DNA from: Neurospora intermedia
Lineage: Eukaryota; Ascomycota; Sordariomycetes; Sordariales; Sordariaceae
Assembly: GCA_037102815.1 (NCBI GenBank)
Contig: BTPP01000011.1
Coordinates: forward strand, 620,001 to 684,000
DNA: 64,000 nucleotides
Direction: 5' to 3'
Within the stretch, counting starts at the first letter, position 1. Every line of letters begins with the position of its first letter. Under the pieces are notes generated by a model. The model worked only from the letters and a program-made list of their open reading frames with translations. It did not search any database and was not told where the DNA came from. The position numbers and the translations under genes were made by a program. Shown here one piece after another: positions 24,708-37,094 of the stretch.

Positions 24708-25265
24708 GTTGATGTTGTGCCCGACTTGGTGATGGCTTCAACGGCGATTCAGGGGGAAGTAAACAAAGGGTCCAAACGGGTGGAGCCAGTGGTTGGTTGG
24801 ATGGTCGTTGACGGTCGTAACCAAGCTTAAGAATGACTGGATATCCAGAAGAACGGAGGATGCACCAAATTATAAGTAAAGTGGTCCTGTATCAGCAAGA
24901 CACTTGTAGAGGTAGTTCCAAGTTCCCTCGTGATGATGAGATGAGGCCGGGAGCTGTCTCGCTGCGCCACCCAATGCGTAACCGTTGGCGATCACCCTCG
25001 CTGTGGCAGCTCGTTGGTAAGGCGAGACCCACTGTCAAACAGGGCGAAATCCGCTGAAAGCTTGAAACAGCCGCCGGCGATGGAGCAACTGAAAAGGTGG
25101 GACCAGCCGTCACCGTTTGTCCAATCACAGAAACGAAAAGGACACCCGACTGCAGTGACTGCGTTGCCAGCCGCGAGCACAGCAACCGCATCTCCAACTA
25201 CATCATCATCACCGTGTTTATTTGTTGGACTGTTGAACACAAACACCAGACCATTGGCTATCAAG
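24708..25265. promoter_or_regulatory. divergent promoter region
   Basis: These 558 bases separate the start codons of the mutase-like gene (minus) and CTNNBL1 (plus), so both promoters must lie here. I see no clear TATA box and no separate gene. Frames of about 75-100 codons overlap here but look like chance. Confidence 0.5.
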
Positions 25266-27187
25266 ATGAATGTCGACGAGTTGTTTCAGGTACGTAATCA
25301 CTTTTGAGTTCTTTGTCACTGACAAGTCCTAATGACAATTCCCTCCAGAAAGCAGGAGTCCCCAGCAAACGCAAGCTGGATCCCATTCGCGATCCGAACG
25401 AAATCTACAAGTCCGCCAAACTATCTTCCAACGGCAGCCGACATGCGCAGGTAGAAGACGGAGACGACATGGAAGCGGGCCCAGCACCGCCTCCTGAAGA
25501 TGGAGAAGACGACGGCGACTACGGCCCCTCAGCACCACCAGTCGAAGATGACGGCGACGATGAAGAAGGTCGATTCTTTGGCGGTGGCATAACCGCCCAG
25601 GAGAAAGAAATTCTCGATTTCATGGACAGCAACACCGCCGCCCCAGCCGACGACCTCTTGACAACAGACAAGATCGACCTCTCGTGGCTAAAGAAAACCG
25701 CACTCAACTTCGAGAAGCGCATCACGCGCAACGCCGAGCTCCGCGCCCGCCACGAAGACGATCCCTCGAAATTCATCGACTCGGAAGCCGACCTCGACGC
25801 CTCCATCAAGGCTCTCTCCATCCTCTCCGAGCACCCAGAACTCTACGCCGACTTTGCCCGTCTCGGCTGCGTCTCCAGCCTTGTCTCCCTCCTCGCCCAC
25901 GAGAACACCGACATTGCCATTGACGCCGTCGAAATCATCAACGAGCTAACGGACGAAGACGTCGCGGCCTCTGACGAGCAGTTCTCCTCTCTAACCGACG
26001 CCCTTCTCGAAGCCGATCTGCTCGGTCTCCTAGTCAGCAACTTCTCCCGCCTAGACGAACAACAAGAAGCCGACCGCACAGGCGTCTACCATGCTTTGTC
26101 GATAATCGAAAACCTCTGCTCCCGCCGCGAGACCGCCGACCAAATCGGCAAACACACCGAACTCCTCGAATGGCTGCTCTCCCGCGCCAAAAAGGCCGAA
26201 TCTCCCATTGTTTCGCAAAACAAGCAATACGCCGCCGAGATCCTCGCCATCCTGGTCCAATCCTCCCCCGCCAACCGCCGCCGCTTGGCCTCCGACGAGC
26301 TCAACGCCGTCGACATCCTCCTGACACTCATCGCCCCCTACCGCCGGCGCGACCCCGAGCGCGGCTCCTTCGAAGAAGAATACATGGAAAACCTCTTTGA
26401 GTGCTTAACCTGCCTAGTCGACGAACCCCTCGGCAAGTCTAAATTCGTCGAAGCCGAAGGCGTCGAACTTTGTCTTCTCATTCTCTCCTCCACCGACATA
26501 AAAGGAAAGCTCTCCAAGCCCGCCTGCCTACGACTCCTCGACCACGCGGCCTCCTTCTCTTCGGAAGTCTGTCTCAAGATCGTCGAAGCCGGCGGTCTCA
26601 AAACGCTCTTCACCCTCTTCATGTCCGGAGACAAGTCAGATAACAAGAAGAAGAACAAAAGCAGCAAGCCAACAACACTATCGAAACAAGACACCGAACA
26701 CCTATTGGGTATCTTTGCTTCCATGCTCCGCCATCTGCCCGCCACACCTTCTTCTTCATCAACCACACCAGACGACTCGGAAACAACCGGCGCAGAACGA
26801 ATCCGCCTCCTAGCCAAATTCGTCGAAAAGAACTACGCCAAGACCTCCAAGCTCATTCGGCTCCGTCGCGAGTACGCCGCGCGCGTAAGCCAAGTAGACG
26901 AAGCCATCAAGGCCGAAGATCTTGACAAAGACGAAGACGAGGCCTTTTCTCGTAGATTGGACGCCGGGCTGTTCTGTCTACAGACGATCGACGTGATACT
27001 AGCATGGTTGATTGCGGAAGATACGGGATGTCGGGCCAAGATCAGAGAGTTGTTGAAGGATCGGGATGAGGATTTTGGAGTGCTGGCGAGGACGTTGAGG
27101 GAGCAGATGGCGGGGGTGGATGCGGAGACGGAGGAAGGGAGGGATACGGGGGAGATGTTGAAGGCGCTGTTGGAGTTTTTGGAGTAG
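25266..27187 (+). CDS. CTNNBL1: beta-catenin-like protein 1 homolog (splicing-associated)
   Basis: Exon 1 is only 24 bases (25266..25289, MNVDELFQ). A 59-base intron with GTACGT donor and CTCCAG acceptor follows, and exon 2 runs 25349..27187, giving 620 residues. The N-terminus (DELFQKAGVPSKRK) and the following acidic proline-rich stretch match fungal CTNNBL1 proteins. The rest is an all-helical armadillo-like array, with blocks such as DLSWLKK, NAELRARHEDDP, VDILLTLIAPYRRRDP, ENLFECLTC and FVEKNYAK. The family is a nuclear protein linked to the Prp19/CDC5L spliceosome complex. The start was chosen because the tiny first exon restores the conserved N-terminus. It is convergent with the vacuolar ATPase gene downstream. 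Confidence 0.92.
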
Positions 27188-27694
27188 TTTCTACGTGACT
27201 GACTGAAAAGGGGGATGTCGGGGGATGGAGAAGAAGGGTTAATGTTGAATAGGTTGAGAAAAGGGAAATAGTGGATTAGTGAGTGAGTGAGTAAGTAAGT
27301 AAGTAATGACCAAGTAGCCAAAAGATACCATTGAGCTAGGCTAGGCTCTTTCATATTACCTCTACGCAGTTGCACTGTTTTCGGCTTTACAGACCTTCAG
27401 TCGTCTTTTTGTCATTGGAACTATGAATTTGGCGATTCCATTTGTCTACTTTCAAGGCTTGGCCTAGTTTATTTCGAAAACTTAAACGCAAATCACGTAA
27501 CCACACCCGTAGGATAGTAATACCAAGTCACAAACTCAACTGAACGATTCCCGTCTATCAACCTAACATGCATTCATGACAAAAACGGCCACCCCAGGCC
27601 ACAATCGAACATCATCTCTCTCTCCTGATCACCACCACCACCACCACTATCGCCACATTTCTGCTGTTCCAACCGGGTACAGTTACAGGCTTAC
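27188..27694. other. convergent intergenic region (3' ends)
   Basis: These 507 bases lie between the stop of CTNNBL1 and the stop of the vacuolar ATPase subunit G gene. They should contain both 3' untranslated regions. A short run of GTGAGTGAGTAAGTAAG-like repeats lies at 27,279-27,306 and a CCACCA run near 27,630. I see no gene. Confidence 0.5.
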
Positions 27695-28889
27695 TCAGTG
27701 AGCAGCCATAGCCTCAGGAGTAGGGGTAAACACGGCATGCAACAAATCCTTAATCACCTGCTCGCGGTTCTTGTTGCCGGCCTCCTTGATCTCGCGAATC
27801 CGCTCCTCGGCTTCGCGGTTGGCTTCCTCTTGGGCGGCTTGGTTTCCTTGTGTGTGCTGTTATTGTACATCGGTTTTAGCATGTACGTTCTCCATCCATT
27901 CGTTGTTTTCCTTTCGTTGGGTTGATGGATGTGGAATACATAAGGGGAAGAAAATGAGAAAGAGGAGGGGGAGGGAGAAGGGGGGATAAGAGGAAGAAGG
28001 GAAAGGACATACCTCGGCTTCAAACTTCTTGAACTCGGCTTCCTTTTGCGCCTTGTACGCTTCTATCTCCTTCTTGGCCTCGTCGCGCGCTTCGCGGACG
28101 CGCTTTGTGCGGTCTGTTTTCTTTGTTAGCCTATTACATTACCAGTCAGGTTATGATTGACTGTAGGTCATCCGTCTGCCCGCTGTCTCCGTGTTTCCGG
28201 CCTCTCGTCACAGTTGTACAATGACTTGCGCCATCGACGGAATTTCATCTGCGTCGGCGGTGCAGGAATGTCGAAAAATCTCGGGTTGGGTTTCGGGTTA
28301 GGTTGTTGATAGGGATGCAGTACGTACACTCTCTAGCTATACCCCCGAACCATCATACCAAACGTTAGCAACTATCATATCAAGACGTACGTACGATTCC
28401 GAAGCAACATCGACCAAGGCAATGCAACGGGGAAAGAAGAACATACCCTTCTGAACAATCTTGGTAGCTTCCCTCTCAGCCTGTATAGTAAACACCCAGC
28501 AGTGTCAGCCGTTTTGTCATGTCATGTCATATCCCACAGCAGCAACATCAACCACCCCGGCCTCCTCCAACACATCTTTTCATGGTAACTGAAGATCTAG
28601 GTAGATCCCCATGAAGGAAGGTAGATCAGTGGTTCTTCCATCCGTCATAAGGCCGCGGGGGTACTCTATCGTAGGGAAGTGAAGTGTAGGTGTGGGTGTT
28701 GGAGTTGGTGAAGACGGGGACGGGGACGACGACGGGGACGTACATCGAGAAGGAGCTGGATACCCGCTGACTTTTGGGCCGACTGTTTCCAATTATCCAT
28801 TCAGTTAGCTCCCATTGGTCTTCATCATGTTGGCGTCGTGTGTACGCCTGCTGGTGGACGTTCGACGATGCTAGCTGGGAACGAACCAT
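27695..28889 (-). CDS. vma-10: V-type proton ATPase subunit G
   Basis: Six exons give 115 residues: 28889..28887 (the ATG alone), 28782..28744, 28481..28448, 28336..28328 (nine bases), 28113..28013 and 27856..27695. All junctions are GT-AG and in frame. The product reads M-SAQKSAGIQLLLD-AEREATKIVQK-ARE-YRTKRVREARDEAKK and ends HAVFTPTPEAMAAH. This is the long helical stalk subunit G of the V1 sector, a peripheral stator of the vacuolar proton pump. The match to my memory of the Neurospora protein is almost residue for residue. Introns are unusually dense for such a short gene. It is divergent from PET117. Confidence 0.93.
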
Positions 28890-29565
28890 GTTGATAGCTG
28901 TCTGTGTAGAGGTGGAGGTAGTCGGAGCTAGGTAGAGGTAGCGGTACTAATCGCTTCGAAGTTCGGTTCGAAGGTTGAAGCAATCGCGATCAGGTAGAGA
29001 TGGTATCAGTCGTAGCGAGTATAGGTATAGATTGTTGGTCTTGTCGTGTCAGTCGTAATATCGTGATGTTGATGCGGCCCGTCGATGGGTGATTCGATGC
29101 GATGCGATGGATGGTCGACCTGACGAGGTCAAGTGGGTTGGCGTTGGCGTCGTCGGCGGTACTAGGGACCTCCCCCGCTAGGCGCGCCTGCACAGCGCTA
29201 CAGCGGCTGCGGGCGGCCACTGTAGGTAGCGGGACACTTTTGAGGTGCAGTGGCATGCGGACTGCGTGAACAGCTGAGGCTCTGATGTCACCTTGGTTTG
29301 CCTGCCGCAGCCCCCCATCTTGCGGGCAGGGTAGAGAGCAGCCGGAGCTGTGACAGAGCTCTCCGCCAAATTCAGTCGGTGAGTAGCGGCAGAATAGTTG
29401 CCCGCCCGTTCGTCTCCGTCATCCCGTCGATGCCGTTCCTCGTCTGATCTGATCATAGCTTTCCATTGCGCCGGTGTTAGTTACAGCTTTCTCCTTCTCG
29501 TCACGGGTTTCTTTGTCCTTTTTCTTTCTGTTTGTTCATCTCTCGAAGGGAAAAAAAAACCAACC
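28890..29565. promoter_or_regulatory. divergent promoter region
   Basis: These 676 bases separate the start of the V-ATPase subunit G gene (minus) and PET117 (plus). Both genes serve energy metabolism, one at the vacuole and one at the mitochondrion, and they share this upstream region. Repeats of GGTAGAGGTAG type occur at 28,930-28,945. No gene is visible. Confidence 0.5.
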
Positions 29566-30101
29566 ATGTCCCGCGCCTCCAAGCTCACCCTCCTCGGCAC
29601 CTCCGCCTTTGCGCTCGGCACCGTCGCCCTGGTGCACTGGCAGCAACAAGCCGAGAAGGAGGTTCGTTTTTGCTTTTCCTTCTTCTCCTTTCTCCTTTCT
29701 TCCTCCTTTCGCCTTTCTTCCTCCTTTCTCCTTTCTCCCTCCTTTCTCCTTTCTCCTTTCCCCCTCCTCCTCCTACCAACCTTTCCCCCCCGCCTCCCTC
29801 TCGGCCCCGGCCTGAACAACCCTCGCTGACACCCATCAAACAGGCAATGCACGCCGGCGTAATTCGCGACATGGAACAACAACGAATCAAGCGTGAGCGC
29901 CAGCTCGATTTCGAAATGCAGCGCGAGCTCGAGAATGAGTACAAGAAACTGCAGACTGTTCGCGACGTCACAGACCAGATGGACCCGATGCCTACGAAAC
30001 CTGACGCCCTAACGGCAGGACTGCCGAGGCCGAGTGCTGCGGTGGGTAGTATACCTGTTGGAGGGGCCATTGGGACAGGGACAGGGACGGGGGAGAAATG
30101 A
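29566..30101 (+). CDS. PET117: cytochrome c oxidase assembly protein PET117
   Basis: Exon 1 is 29566..29661 and exon 2 is 29844..30101, 117 residues. The start MSRASKLTLLGTSAFALGTV gives a short hydrophobic segment (about residues 7-23). The conserved VHWQQQAEKE, HAGVIRDMEQQ and RERQLDFEMQ blocks follow, all typical of PET117. The family works at the mitochondrial inner membrane in assembly of complex IV. The 182-base intron is an almost pure polypyrimidine tract of CTCCTTTCTCCTTTC units. The C-terminal 30 residues (rich in G, T and P) are less conserved. Several longer frames across the intron are artefacts of the repeat. The gene is convergent with RPB2. Confidence 0.9.
29662..29843 (+). 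repeat. polypyrimidine tract inside the PET117 intron
   Basis: The intron is dominated by repeats of TTTCTCCTTTCTTCCT type from about 29,675 to 29,790, followed by C-rich sequence and a CAAACAG acceptor. It is a length-variable simple repeat and produces false open frames on both strands. Confidence 0.75.
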
Positions 30102-31066
30102 GGTGGTGAGGTAGTAGTTGCGCGATGAAAGGGGAACGAAACAAGAAAAAAGAGAGAAAGAGAGAGAGAAGGAAAGAAGGGAAGGAAGAAAGAGAATGGA
30201 GATATAACGGTCCGCTCGCAGTCTACAAGATAGCGAGGGGAGGAGGTTCCGACCCGGCGGACTGAAAGTGAGGATAGCGAGGTACACCTGGGCTACCTCT
30301 AGAGAGTCGAGAAGACGAGCAGAGACGCCGCCTTCTTTTCTAGCTAGAGGTAGCGAGTGGTGCCCTTTCCAAAACCAAGGGGTACGCTTGACAGCGTACG
30401 AATAGCCAGATGGTGCGGCTGTCTTCCTAGGAGACTTTGTCTGGTAAACTGACGTGTTCACTATGTCGGTCTTGTCTGGTTACGGGGATGAGCTCGGCGG
30501 TTTCCTTGAGAGCGGAAGTCTGCGGCTCGACACGTTGAGGGACAGCGGTCATGAACTGTATAACACTTGTATTATTAGGTACACCTCTGCTCGAAAGCAG
30601 ACTGGCATCTTGTACTTATTATTGTATTGCACATTTATTACGAGACGATCCCTGTGGTAGTTGATGATAGTGATATTTTTGATAATTGTATGGTAAGTAG
30701 TAACTTTGCGCGTGAAAACTGAACCACTCCCCCCTCCCCTCGCAAATGCGCACAGAGACAGCCTGGATACTTTGCGAAACTTGCTTGCAAATTGCAATCT
30801 TCAGTCATTGAACGCCAGAACGACCATTTCTATGCAACTTTTTGTGTCTCTCTTTGTCGTCTTTCTTCTTTCCTCATTCCTTCCGTCTCCTTTGGATCCC
30901 CACAGCACATCTACGAGCCCCAGCATGTAGAGAAAGAGCCGCTTCTTTTTTTCGCCAGTGCCTATAAATGCCATGCCATGTACAAGGACCATGATAAGAA
31001 AAAACCGTGATATTATAACCGAGCCTTTCCGCACCAACCAACCCCCCCGAGAACCCACAACGACCC
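30102..31066. other. convergent intergenic region
   Basis: This holds the 3' ends of PET117 and RPB2. A purine-rich GA tract lies at about 30,140-30,195. A near-palindromic CTCTAGAG/CTAGCTAGAG stretch lies near 30,298-30,350. Open frames here are short and lack protein texture. I see no gene. Confidence 0.5.
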
Positions 31067-34000
31067 TTAACGAACCGAGATGCCGGACCTGCTGGTGAAC
31101 AAGCGCGAGGCAATGTTCATCGACATGAGCTCCTGGAATAGAAGCTTGGCCGCATAAGGCATGTGGACCTGGGCGATCTTGGTCTTGTTCTTGCAAGGAC
31201 GGCATTCGAACGATTGCTTGGTGAGGTTTCTGCAGACAAGCTGTTAGTACCATATGGATCCATCTAAAGGGAAGAGGAGGAACATACGCAATGGGAGTCA
31301 TGAGACCGCAAATCTCGCAAATGTGCACTCTGAAAGCATCCGAAACCTCGAACAACCTCTCCTTCAGGAATGCAGCGGCACCGTGAGCAATCATACAGTC
31401 ACGTTCCATTTCACCGAAACGGAGACCACCGTCTCTGGCACGACCTTCGACGGGCTGACGAGTCATGATCTGCACCGGACCACGAGCACGAGCGTGGATC
31501 TTGTCGTCCACCATATGCCTCAAACGCTGGTAGTAGGTAGGACCGAAGAACACCTGGGCGCGAAGCTTCTTGCCGGTGTGGCCGTGGTACATGATCTCAA
31601 AGCCACGGGACTGGTAGCCGTGCTCGCGGAGGAGGTTGGAGACGGAATCGACCGTGACATCTGTGAAGGGGGTGGCATCACCCTCCATGCCCTTGAGCGC
31701 ACCAACCTTGGACAGCAGACACTCGATCAAATGGGCGATTGTCATACGAGAAGGAATGGCGTGAGGGTTGATAATAATATCAGGCGTGATACCCTCAGCG
31801 GTAAACGGCATGTCCTCTTGACGGTAAGTGACACCAATGGTACCCTTTTGACCGTGACGAGACGCGAACTTGTCACCAATCTGGGGAATCTTTGTCGTAC
31901 GAACCCTGACCTTTACGTAGCGCAAACCATCCTGGTTGGTTGTAAAGGCCACGGAATCGACGATACCACTCTCCGTGCTGCGCAGCGGCGTGGACGCGTC
32001 ACGCTTGACGTGCTGAGCCGTGCGCTGGCCAAGTTCTTGGTTATCGGGGTTGATGGGAGATGTCTTGCCGATGATAATATCGTCACCGGTGACTCTGATG
32101 CCAGGAGCAATGATACCATCATTCTCAAGCTTGTCGTACGTGCCGTGCTTGGGCCGCAAAGTGTTGCTTCTATCTGGCTTCTCAAATTGCTCCACGATGT
32201 TGATGCCGACACGCTTCTCGCAATCCGTGTAGGAACGGAAGAAAAGACTGCGGAAGATACCACGATCGATACTGCTCTGGTTCATAATGACGGAATCTTC
32301 TTGATTGTAACCAGAGTAACAAGCGATGGCAACAATGGCGTTCTGACCGGCAGGAAGCTCACGGAACTTGAGATATTCCATAGAGCGGGTGGTCGCCAAA
32401 GGTTTTTGAGGGTAGTAAAGAATGTTGGCCATGGTATCCATACGTCGGGAGTAGTTGGTGAGGAAGAAACCCATAGCTTGCTTACCCATGGCAGACTGGT
32501 AAGTGTTTCTGGGCGACTGGTTGTGATCGGGGAAAGGAATGATACTGGCGCAGATACCGAGAAGCATACTGGGGTGAATCTCGCAGTGCGTGTACATGTG
32601 TGTTGTCGGGTTGAATTTTGTCTTGATACGGCTATTGCCACGGTTGGCGGCGTCATCCTCAAACTCGCGACCCTTGAACTTGTGCTGACGGTAAGTGTCC
32701 AGATCTTCTGGCGTCATGCAGATCATGGCCGTCTCTTCCTCCTCGGCATCGAGGTATTCGATAGCACCTGACTCGAGCAGGCCTTGCCAGCCAAAGTAAT
32801 CCTCATGGTATTTGCCAAGCTCCTTATCCTGCTCAAGGCGCCTGATATGCTCCTTGGTCAGGATGAGCTGACCCTTTTCGACACCGGATTCGCTGTTGTC
32901 TTCTTGCTCGACAACAAACAACGGCCTCATGACTCTACCGGCATCCGAGAAAATCTTGAACTCTCTGTCACGAATGTCGCGAACCAGCGAAACCTCGAAA
33001 GAAATAATGTTCTTGCGTCTGAGGTTCTGGACAAGAGTGACGAGATGCTTGGGATCTTGATGGACACCGACCCAGGTACCGTTGACGAACACCTTGGTGG
33101 CGTTGGGATACCGCAAAGGCTCGTACTCCTCCAACACTTCCATGTTTCGGGCAATCATGAACTCGATGATGGGATCGGCCAGCGTACCCACCGAGACGAA
33201 GCACATCAGAGACAAGTTCTTGACCAAACCGCAAGCCTGGCCTTCTGGCGTTTCTGCTGGGCAGACCAAGCCCCAATGTGTGTTGTGCAGCTGACGAGGC
33301 TTAGCAAGCTTACCGTCACGACCAATGGGCGTGTTGGTACGACGCAAATGCGACAGGGTCGACGAGAATGTGTATCTGTTCAAGACCTGGGACACACCAG
33401 CAGTCGAGGACATTGCCTTCTTCTGGTCACCCCAGTTACCAGTGGCAAGCGAGTACTTGAGACCGTTGGTAAGAGTGGAGGCCTTGATACCCAGGGCCAG
33501 GGAGAAGTGCTTGTTGGTATCAACGCAGCGCTTCATGTAGCCCATGAGATCCTGAGTCAGGCGTCTCACGATACCACGGAAAAGCTTGGCCAGCAGAGGA
33601 CCAGCCAAGTCCAGGCGCTTCTTACCAAAGTGATCACGATCATCGGTATCTCTGCGGCCAAGGACACACTGGAGCAGCTTGTGAACCATGTAGCCAAGGA
33701 AGAAGGCCTTTCTGGTTTCGCAACCTTCAGCCTGAGAGATATGGGGTAGCAGTTCCTTCTGGAGCATCTCCTTAGCAGCCTTGATACGGCCGTTGCGGTT
33801 TATTCCGGTGCTGCCGTTGCCACGCTTGCCAATGTAATCGAGAGCGACCTCACGGTCTTGGATGCAGAAGGCTTCCTCAATGCAGGGACGAAGGGCTTCG
33901 AGCATTTGACTGTCGCGGCGGTCGTAGCAGATGTGGTTGAGGATATCCTCGTCCGAGACAACTCCCAAAGCACGGAACACAATGGCGAGAGAGACCTCCT

Positions 34001-34988
34001 CCTTGACGTAGGGCAGGGTGACGCTCACAGTGTTGGCCAAACGACCCTTGTTCTGGTCAGCCTTTGTGTGCAGCCTCATCTGGAGGGAGGAAATGAGACG
34101 AGAACCCTTTTCGAGGGCACTGCGGATTTCGGCCTGGTACGAGACACTGCCACCAGGAGGCTTCTTGAAGACCTGGACAATGTTGGCGGCAGAGCGCTCT
34201 TGGGCAATCAAAACCTTTTCACTACCGTTGATGATAAAGTAGCCACCCTGGTCGTAAGGACACTCGTTGAGGGTGAACAAGGACTCGTCGTCCTCCATGT
34301 AAAGGTGGCAGATCTTGGACTTGACCATGATAGGGATCTTGCCAAGGAAGAGGTATCCCTTGAGGTTTTCCGGGTTAATCTTGTCGTCCTTGGGTGGTTC
34401 TGGTGGCGCACTCTCCTCCTCGATCCAGCGCAGAGCAGTCGGGTGCTCGCCGGTGCGGGCCATGTGGTCGTGCTCGTCATCAGTCAGCTGGTTGAGGGGC
34501 TTCTTTTCGCTGACGGCGATACGGGCGCGCTTGGTAACCTTGCAGTAGATGGGAGCCGAGTAGGTCAGGTTGCGGTCACGGCATTCGTACGGGAGAAGAC
34601 TAATAGTCTCGCCCGTGGCTTCGGTGAGGGTCGGCCTGGAAATGATGATCTCTCCGAAATGAACGTCGTATCTGCGCAAAATGATCTCTCTGCCCTCGTC
34701 GTCGCCTGGGCTTGGGTGGTCCAAGGTAAGATCGGCATACTCGTCTATTAGAGATTGCACTGTGTCTGTTGTGAATTCGTTGAAAGAATCGATCTGCTGG
34801 GACACGAGGCCCTTGAGGTCGAAGTAGGAAGAGATGACCTCCCACGAGTCCTCGGGCGTGATGGCGTTGGGGTCGGAACCGTCATCCTCGTCGTCGAAAG
34901 TGGAGAGGTTCTCGTAGTTGTCATCATTGTCGTATGTGTCTCCATAGCCGCCATAGCTCTGGCTGCCGTCCTTTGCGTAGGCGGCCAT
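31067..34988 (-). CDS. RPB2: DNA-directed RNA polymerase II second largest subunit
   Basis: Exon 1 is 34988..31288 and exon 2 is 31229..31067, separated by a 58-base intron with GTATGT donor and CTGCAG acceptor, giving 1287 residues. The ATG at 34988 begins [14 protein letters not shown]; an upstream in-frame extension is leader. Diagnostic blocks are all present: [69 protein letters not shown] and the C-terminal clamp zinc site C1224/C1227/C1243/C1246. The intron splits that zinc site. The enzyme makes mRNA in the nucleus. The last residues are TSRSGISVR. This is a clear single-copy marker gene. Confidence 0.97.
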
Positions 34989-36166
34989 CTTGCAAATCAG
35001 CAAGGCGAGCGGTGCAGGTAATTTGGTGAACGGGCGAGAGGGTGGTGGTTGTCGAGCGGGCTGAGGGCTGGCTGAACAAGTGATGGATAAATCGGGAATG
35101 GATCCTGAAAGGTGGCGGTCGGTGGCGGGGTATGTGAATGAAAGGTCCGACCGGGAATCGGCAGGCACTAGACTAGGCGGTAACGCGACGACAGCGTCTG
35201 GTCTGGCTGCTGTTGGGGTATCCGGAGTCGATTAAAAAAGAAGATAACGGTCGGTCGAGTGCGAAAAGCAAAATGGGTATCGCGGCTCGGGTTAGCCGGC
35301 GGTGGTGGTAGATGGCCGAGGATCACTCAGTCGCCCATCTACAGCTCGTCACTTTTTTCGGATTTTCCTTGTCGATGTCGGAACGCGACGTTGCACACTC
35401 TTTGTCGCTTCAAAGATATGCAAATGAACGGATCGAGTCGATGGATGCCGACTTGTGCGAGAATGGATGCAGCGCAACAGAAACGTCGACGGCGGCTGCA
35501 GGGAGTGGCGGGGTGAGAGGACAACACGCGCGGAGGAGGTCGCGATGTTGGTTGAGGAGGTGGTGATGGTGGTTTGGGGAAAGTGGCCGAACGCCAGCGA
35601 GGGACGGAGAGTGCCACTCCAAAATCCCAAACCGACAGGACAAGGTCTGGGCTACAAGGCAGGGCCAGACGTGGTTGTTGCTGGCAAAGCACAGACTGAA
35701 CAGAGTCCAAGCTCCAGGCGGCGAGGCCAAAAAGTGGATCTTTAACCGGCCAGTTCGTCAAGCTGATTGGTTGGATTGCAGCTTTACTAATGCAACACAA
35801 CGTCCATTCACCCAAGTCCCCGCCAAATCCGGCCGGCAACGAGAGAGGTCAAAGGCCCAGGCTCCCAGGTCAAAGGTACGGGGAAACACCGACCGGCAAC
35901 AGCTCACAGCGGGCGCAGCATTTACATTTGCCTGTAATAATAGATCGAAACTTTGTTTGGGTGTCACTTCTCCATACATTCGACGGTTTTCAAGCCCTTT
36001 CAGCACCTCTTCCCTACCCTCTTGCCGGCCATCCTTACTCCTGTGTCTCTTGGAATCGCTTTAGACCCTACTTTATCCTTATTTTCAAAGTATATTCTGG
36101 GTTTTCCGCCGGCTTTCCAGAGGTTGGACTGTCTTGTTTGTTGTACCGAGCTAACAGACGTCCAAC
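34989..36166. other. intergenic upstream of RPB2
   Basis: The first few hundred bases should carry the RPB2 promoter and leader. Overlapping frames of 80-166 codons at 35,259-36,100 on both strands show no motif or splice support. I see no gene. Confidence 0.45.
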
Positions 36167-36600
36167 ATGGACCGTGCGTTGAGGTCATCAACCTCGAGAG
36201 AGATATAAGAACGCCATCCCAACAACTCACCACGCAGATGCAATGAAAGCACTGACTCGCCTTGCTTGGATCAAGACCTCCAGGACCTACCATTCGTTGC
36301 TGCCAATCCCATGGATGACAATCACAACCAACACCATCGTGACCGCGGCATATTCGAGCGTCGCCGCGAAAACGTGGTCCACCGCTTCCAAGTATCGACA
36401 CAAAGGCCAAATGCGCTGATGCACCCCCTTGCGACACCAAGATGGATGTAAAGGATCCGCTGAAGGGCAATATTTTCGCGAGCGTGATCAGAAATATACC
36501 TTTGCTTGCTGCAGCACCACAACATGAGTCTAGTGGGCCTTCTTTGCGGACGTTGTTTCGTGTTGACGAAGGCAGACTAGAGGCCCGTTGATCCGGATTG
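36167..36600 (+). other. possible small or broken gene, coding-like in several frames
   Basis: A candidate start at 36167 (ATGGACCGTGCG) can be joined across a 54-base possible intron (36184..36237, weak GTCATC donor, CGCAG acceptor). It reaches a frame running to 36451 with protein-like texture (DQDLQDLPFVAANPMDDN). From about 36,345 a second frame on the same strand is open to 36,592 and looks equally protein-like (MDVKDPLKGNIFASVIRN). A frameshift or an unseen intron could connect them. No family is recognised. I report it as doubtful. Confidence 0.25.
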
Positions 36601-37094
36601 GCATCGTTGAAGGCTTCCTATGGGCCCGGGGAGATGCTTGTTTCCCATACCCGATCCATCCTGCGCCGATGATGTCCAAAACGATGGTAACTCCAAGTGC
36701 TTAGAGACCTTGGTTGCAGACTTACACCGTCTTTGCAGTTTAATTTACAAGGTGCTGGTAACCCAAGGCTTTACCATGAAGGTCTTGAAGGTTTTGAGCC
36801 ACGTCGCAAGGTGGGTCTTGATTGGGTACTTAACTCGAGGATCTGACGAGAGGGCTGTCATATAAAAAAACACTACCATGGATCCGGAAGATAACCTCTA
36901 TGCCATATCATCATTTTCTTGGGTTCTGGTCTGGACAGAGTCAAGTATGACGTGTGCTACCGCACAGCTGAGTTTCTCAAGCGTATTTCGTTACCTTCTA
37001 TCGTCACGAGTATTCCTCCTGCAAACTGCTGACAGCCAGGACAAAGGGGATCTCACAAATTTCATCAGCTCCGCCGAAACTTTGTCATAGAGAA

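Noticed and set aside
31254-32771. 505-codon plus-strand open frame
   Set aside because: It lies antisense to RPB2, whose conserved protein explains the sequence. The frame is a by-product of codon use in the real gene, as are those at 32,784-33,749 and 33,858-34,751.
35339-35839. 166-codon minus-strand frame upstream of RPB2
   Set aside because: It overlaps other frames of similar length in a promoter region and has no motif.
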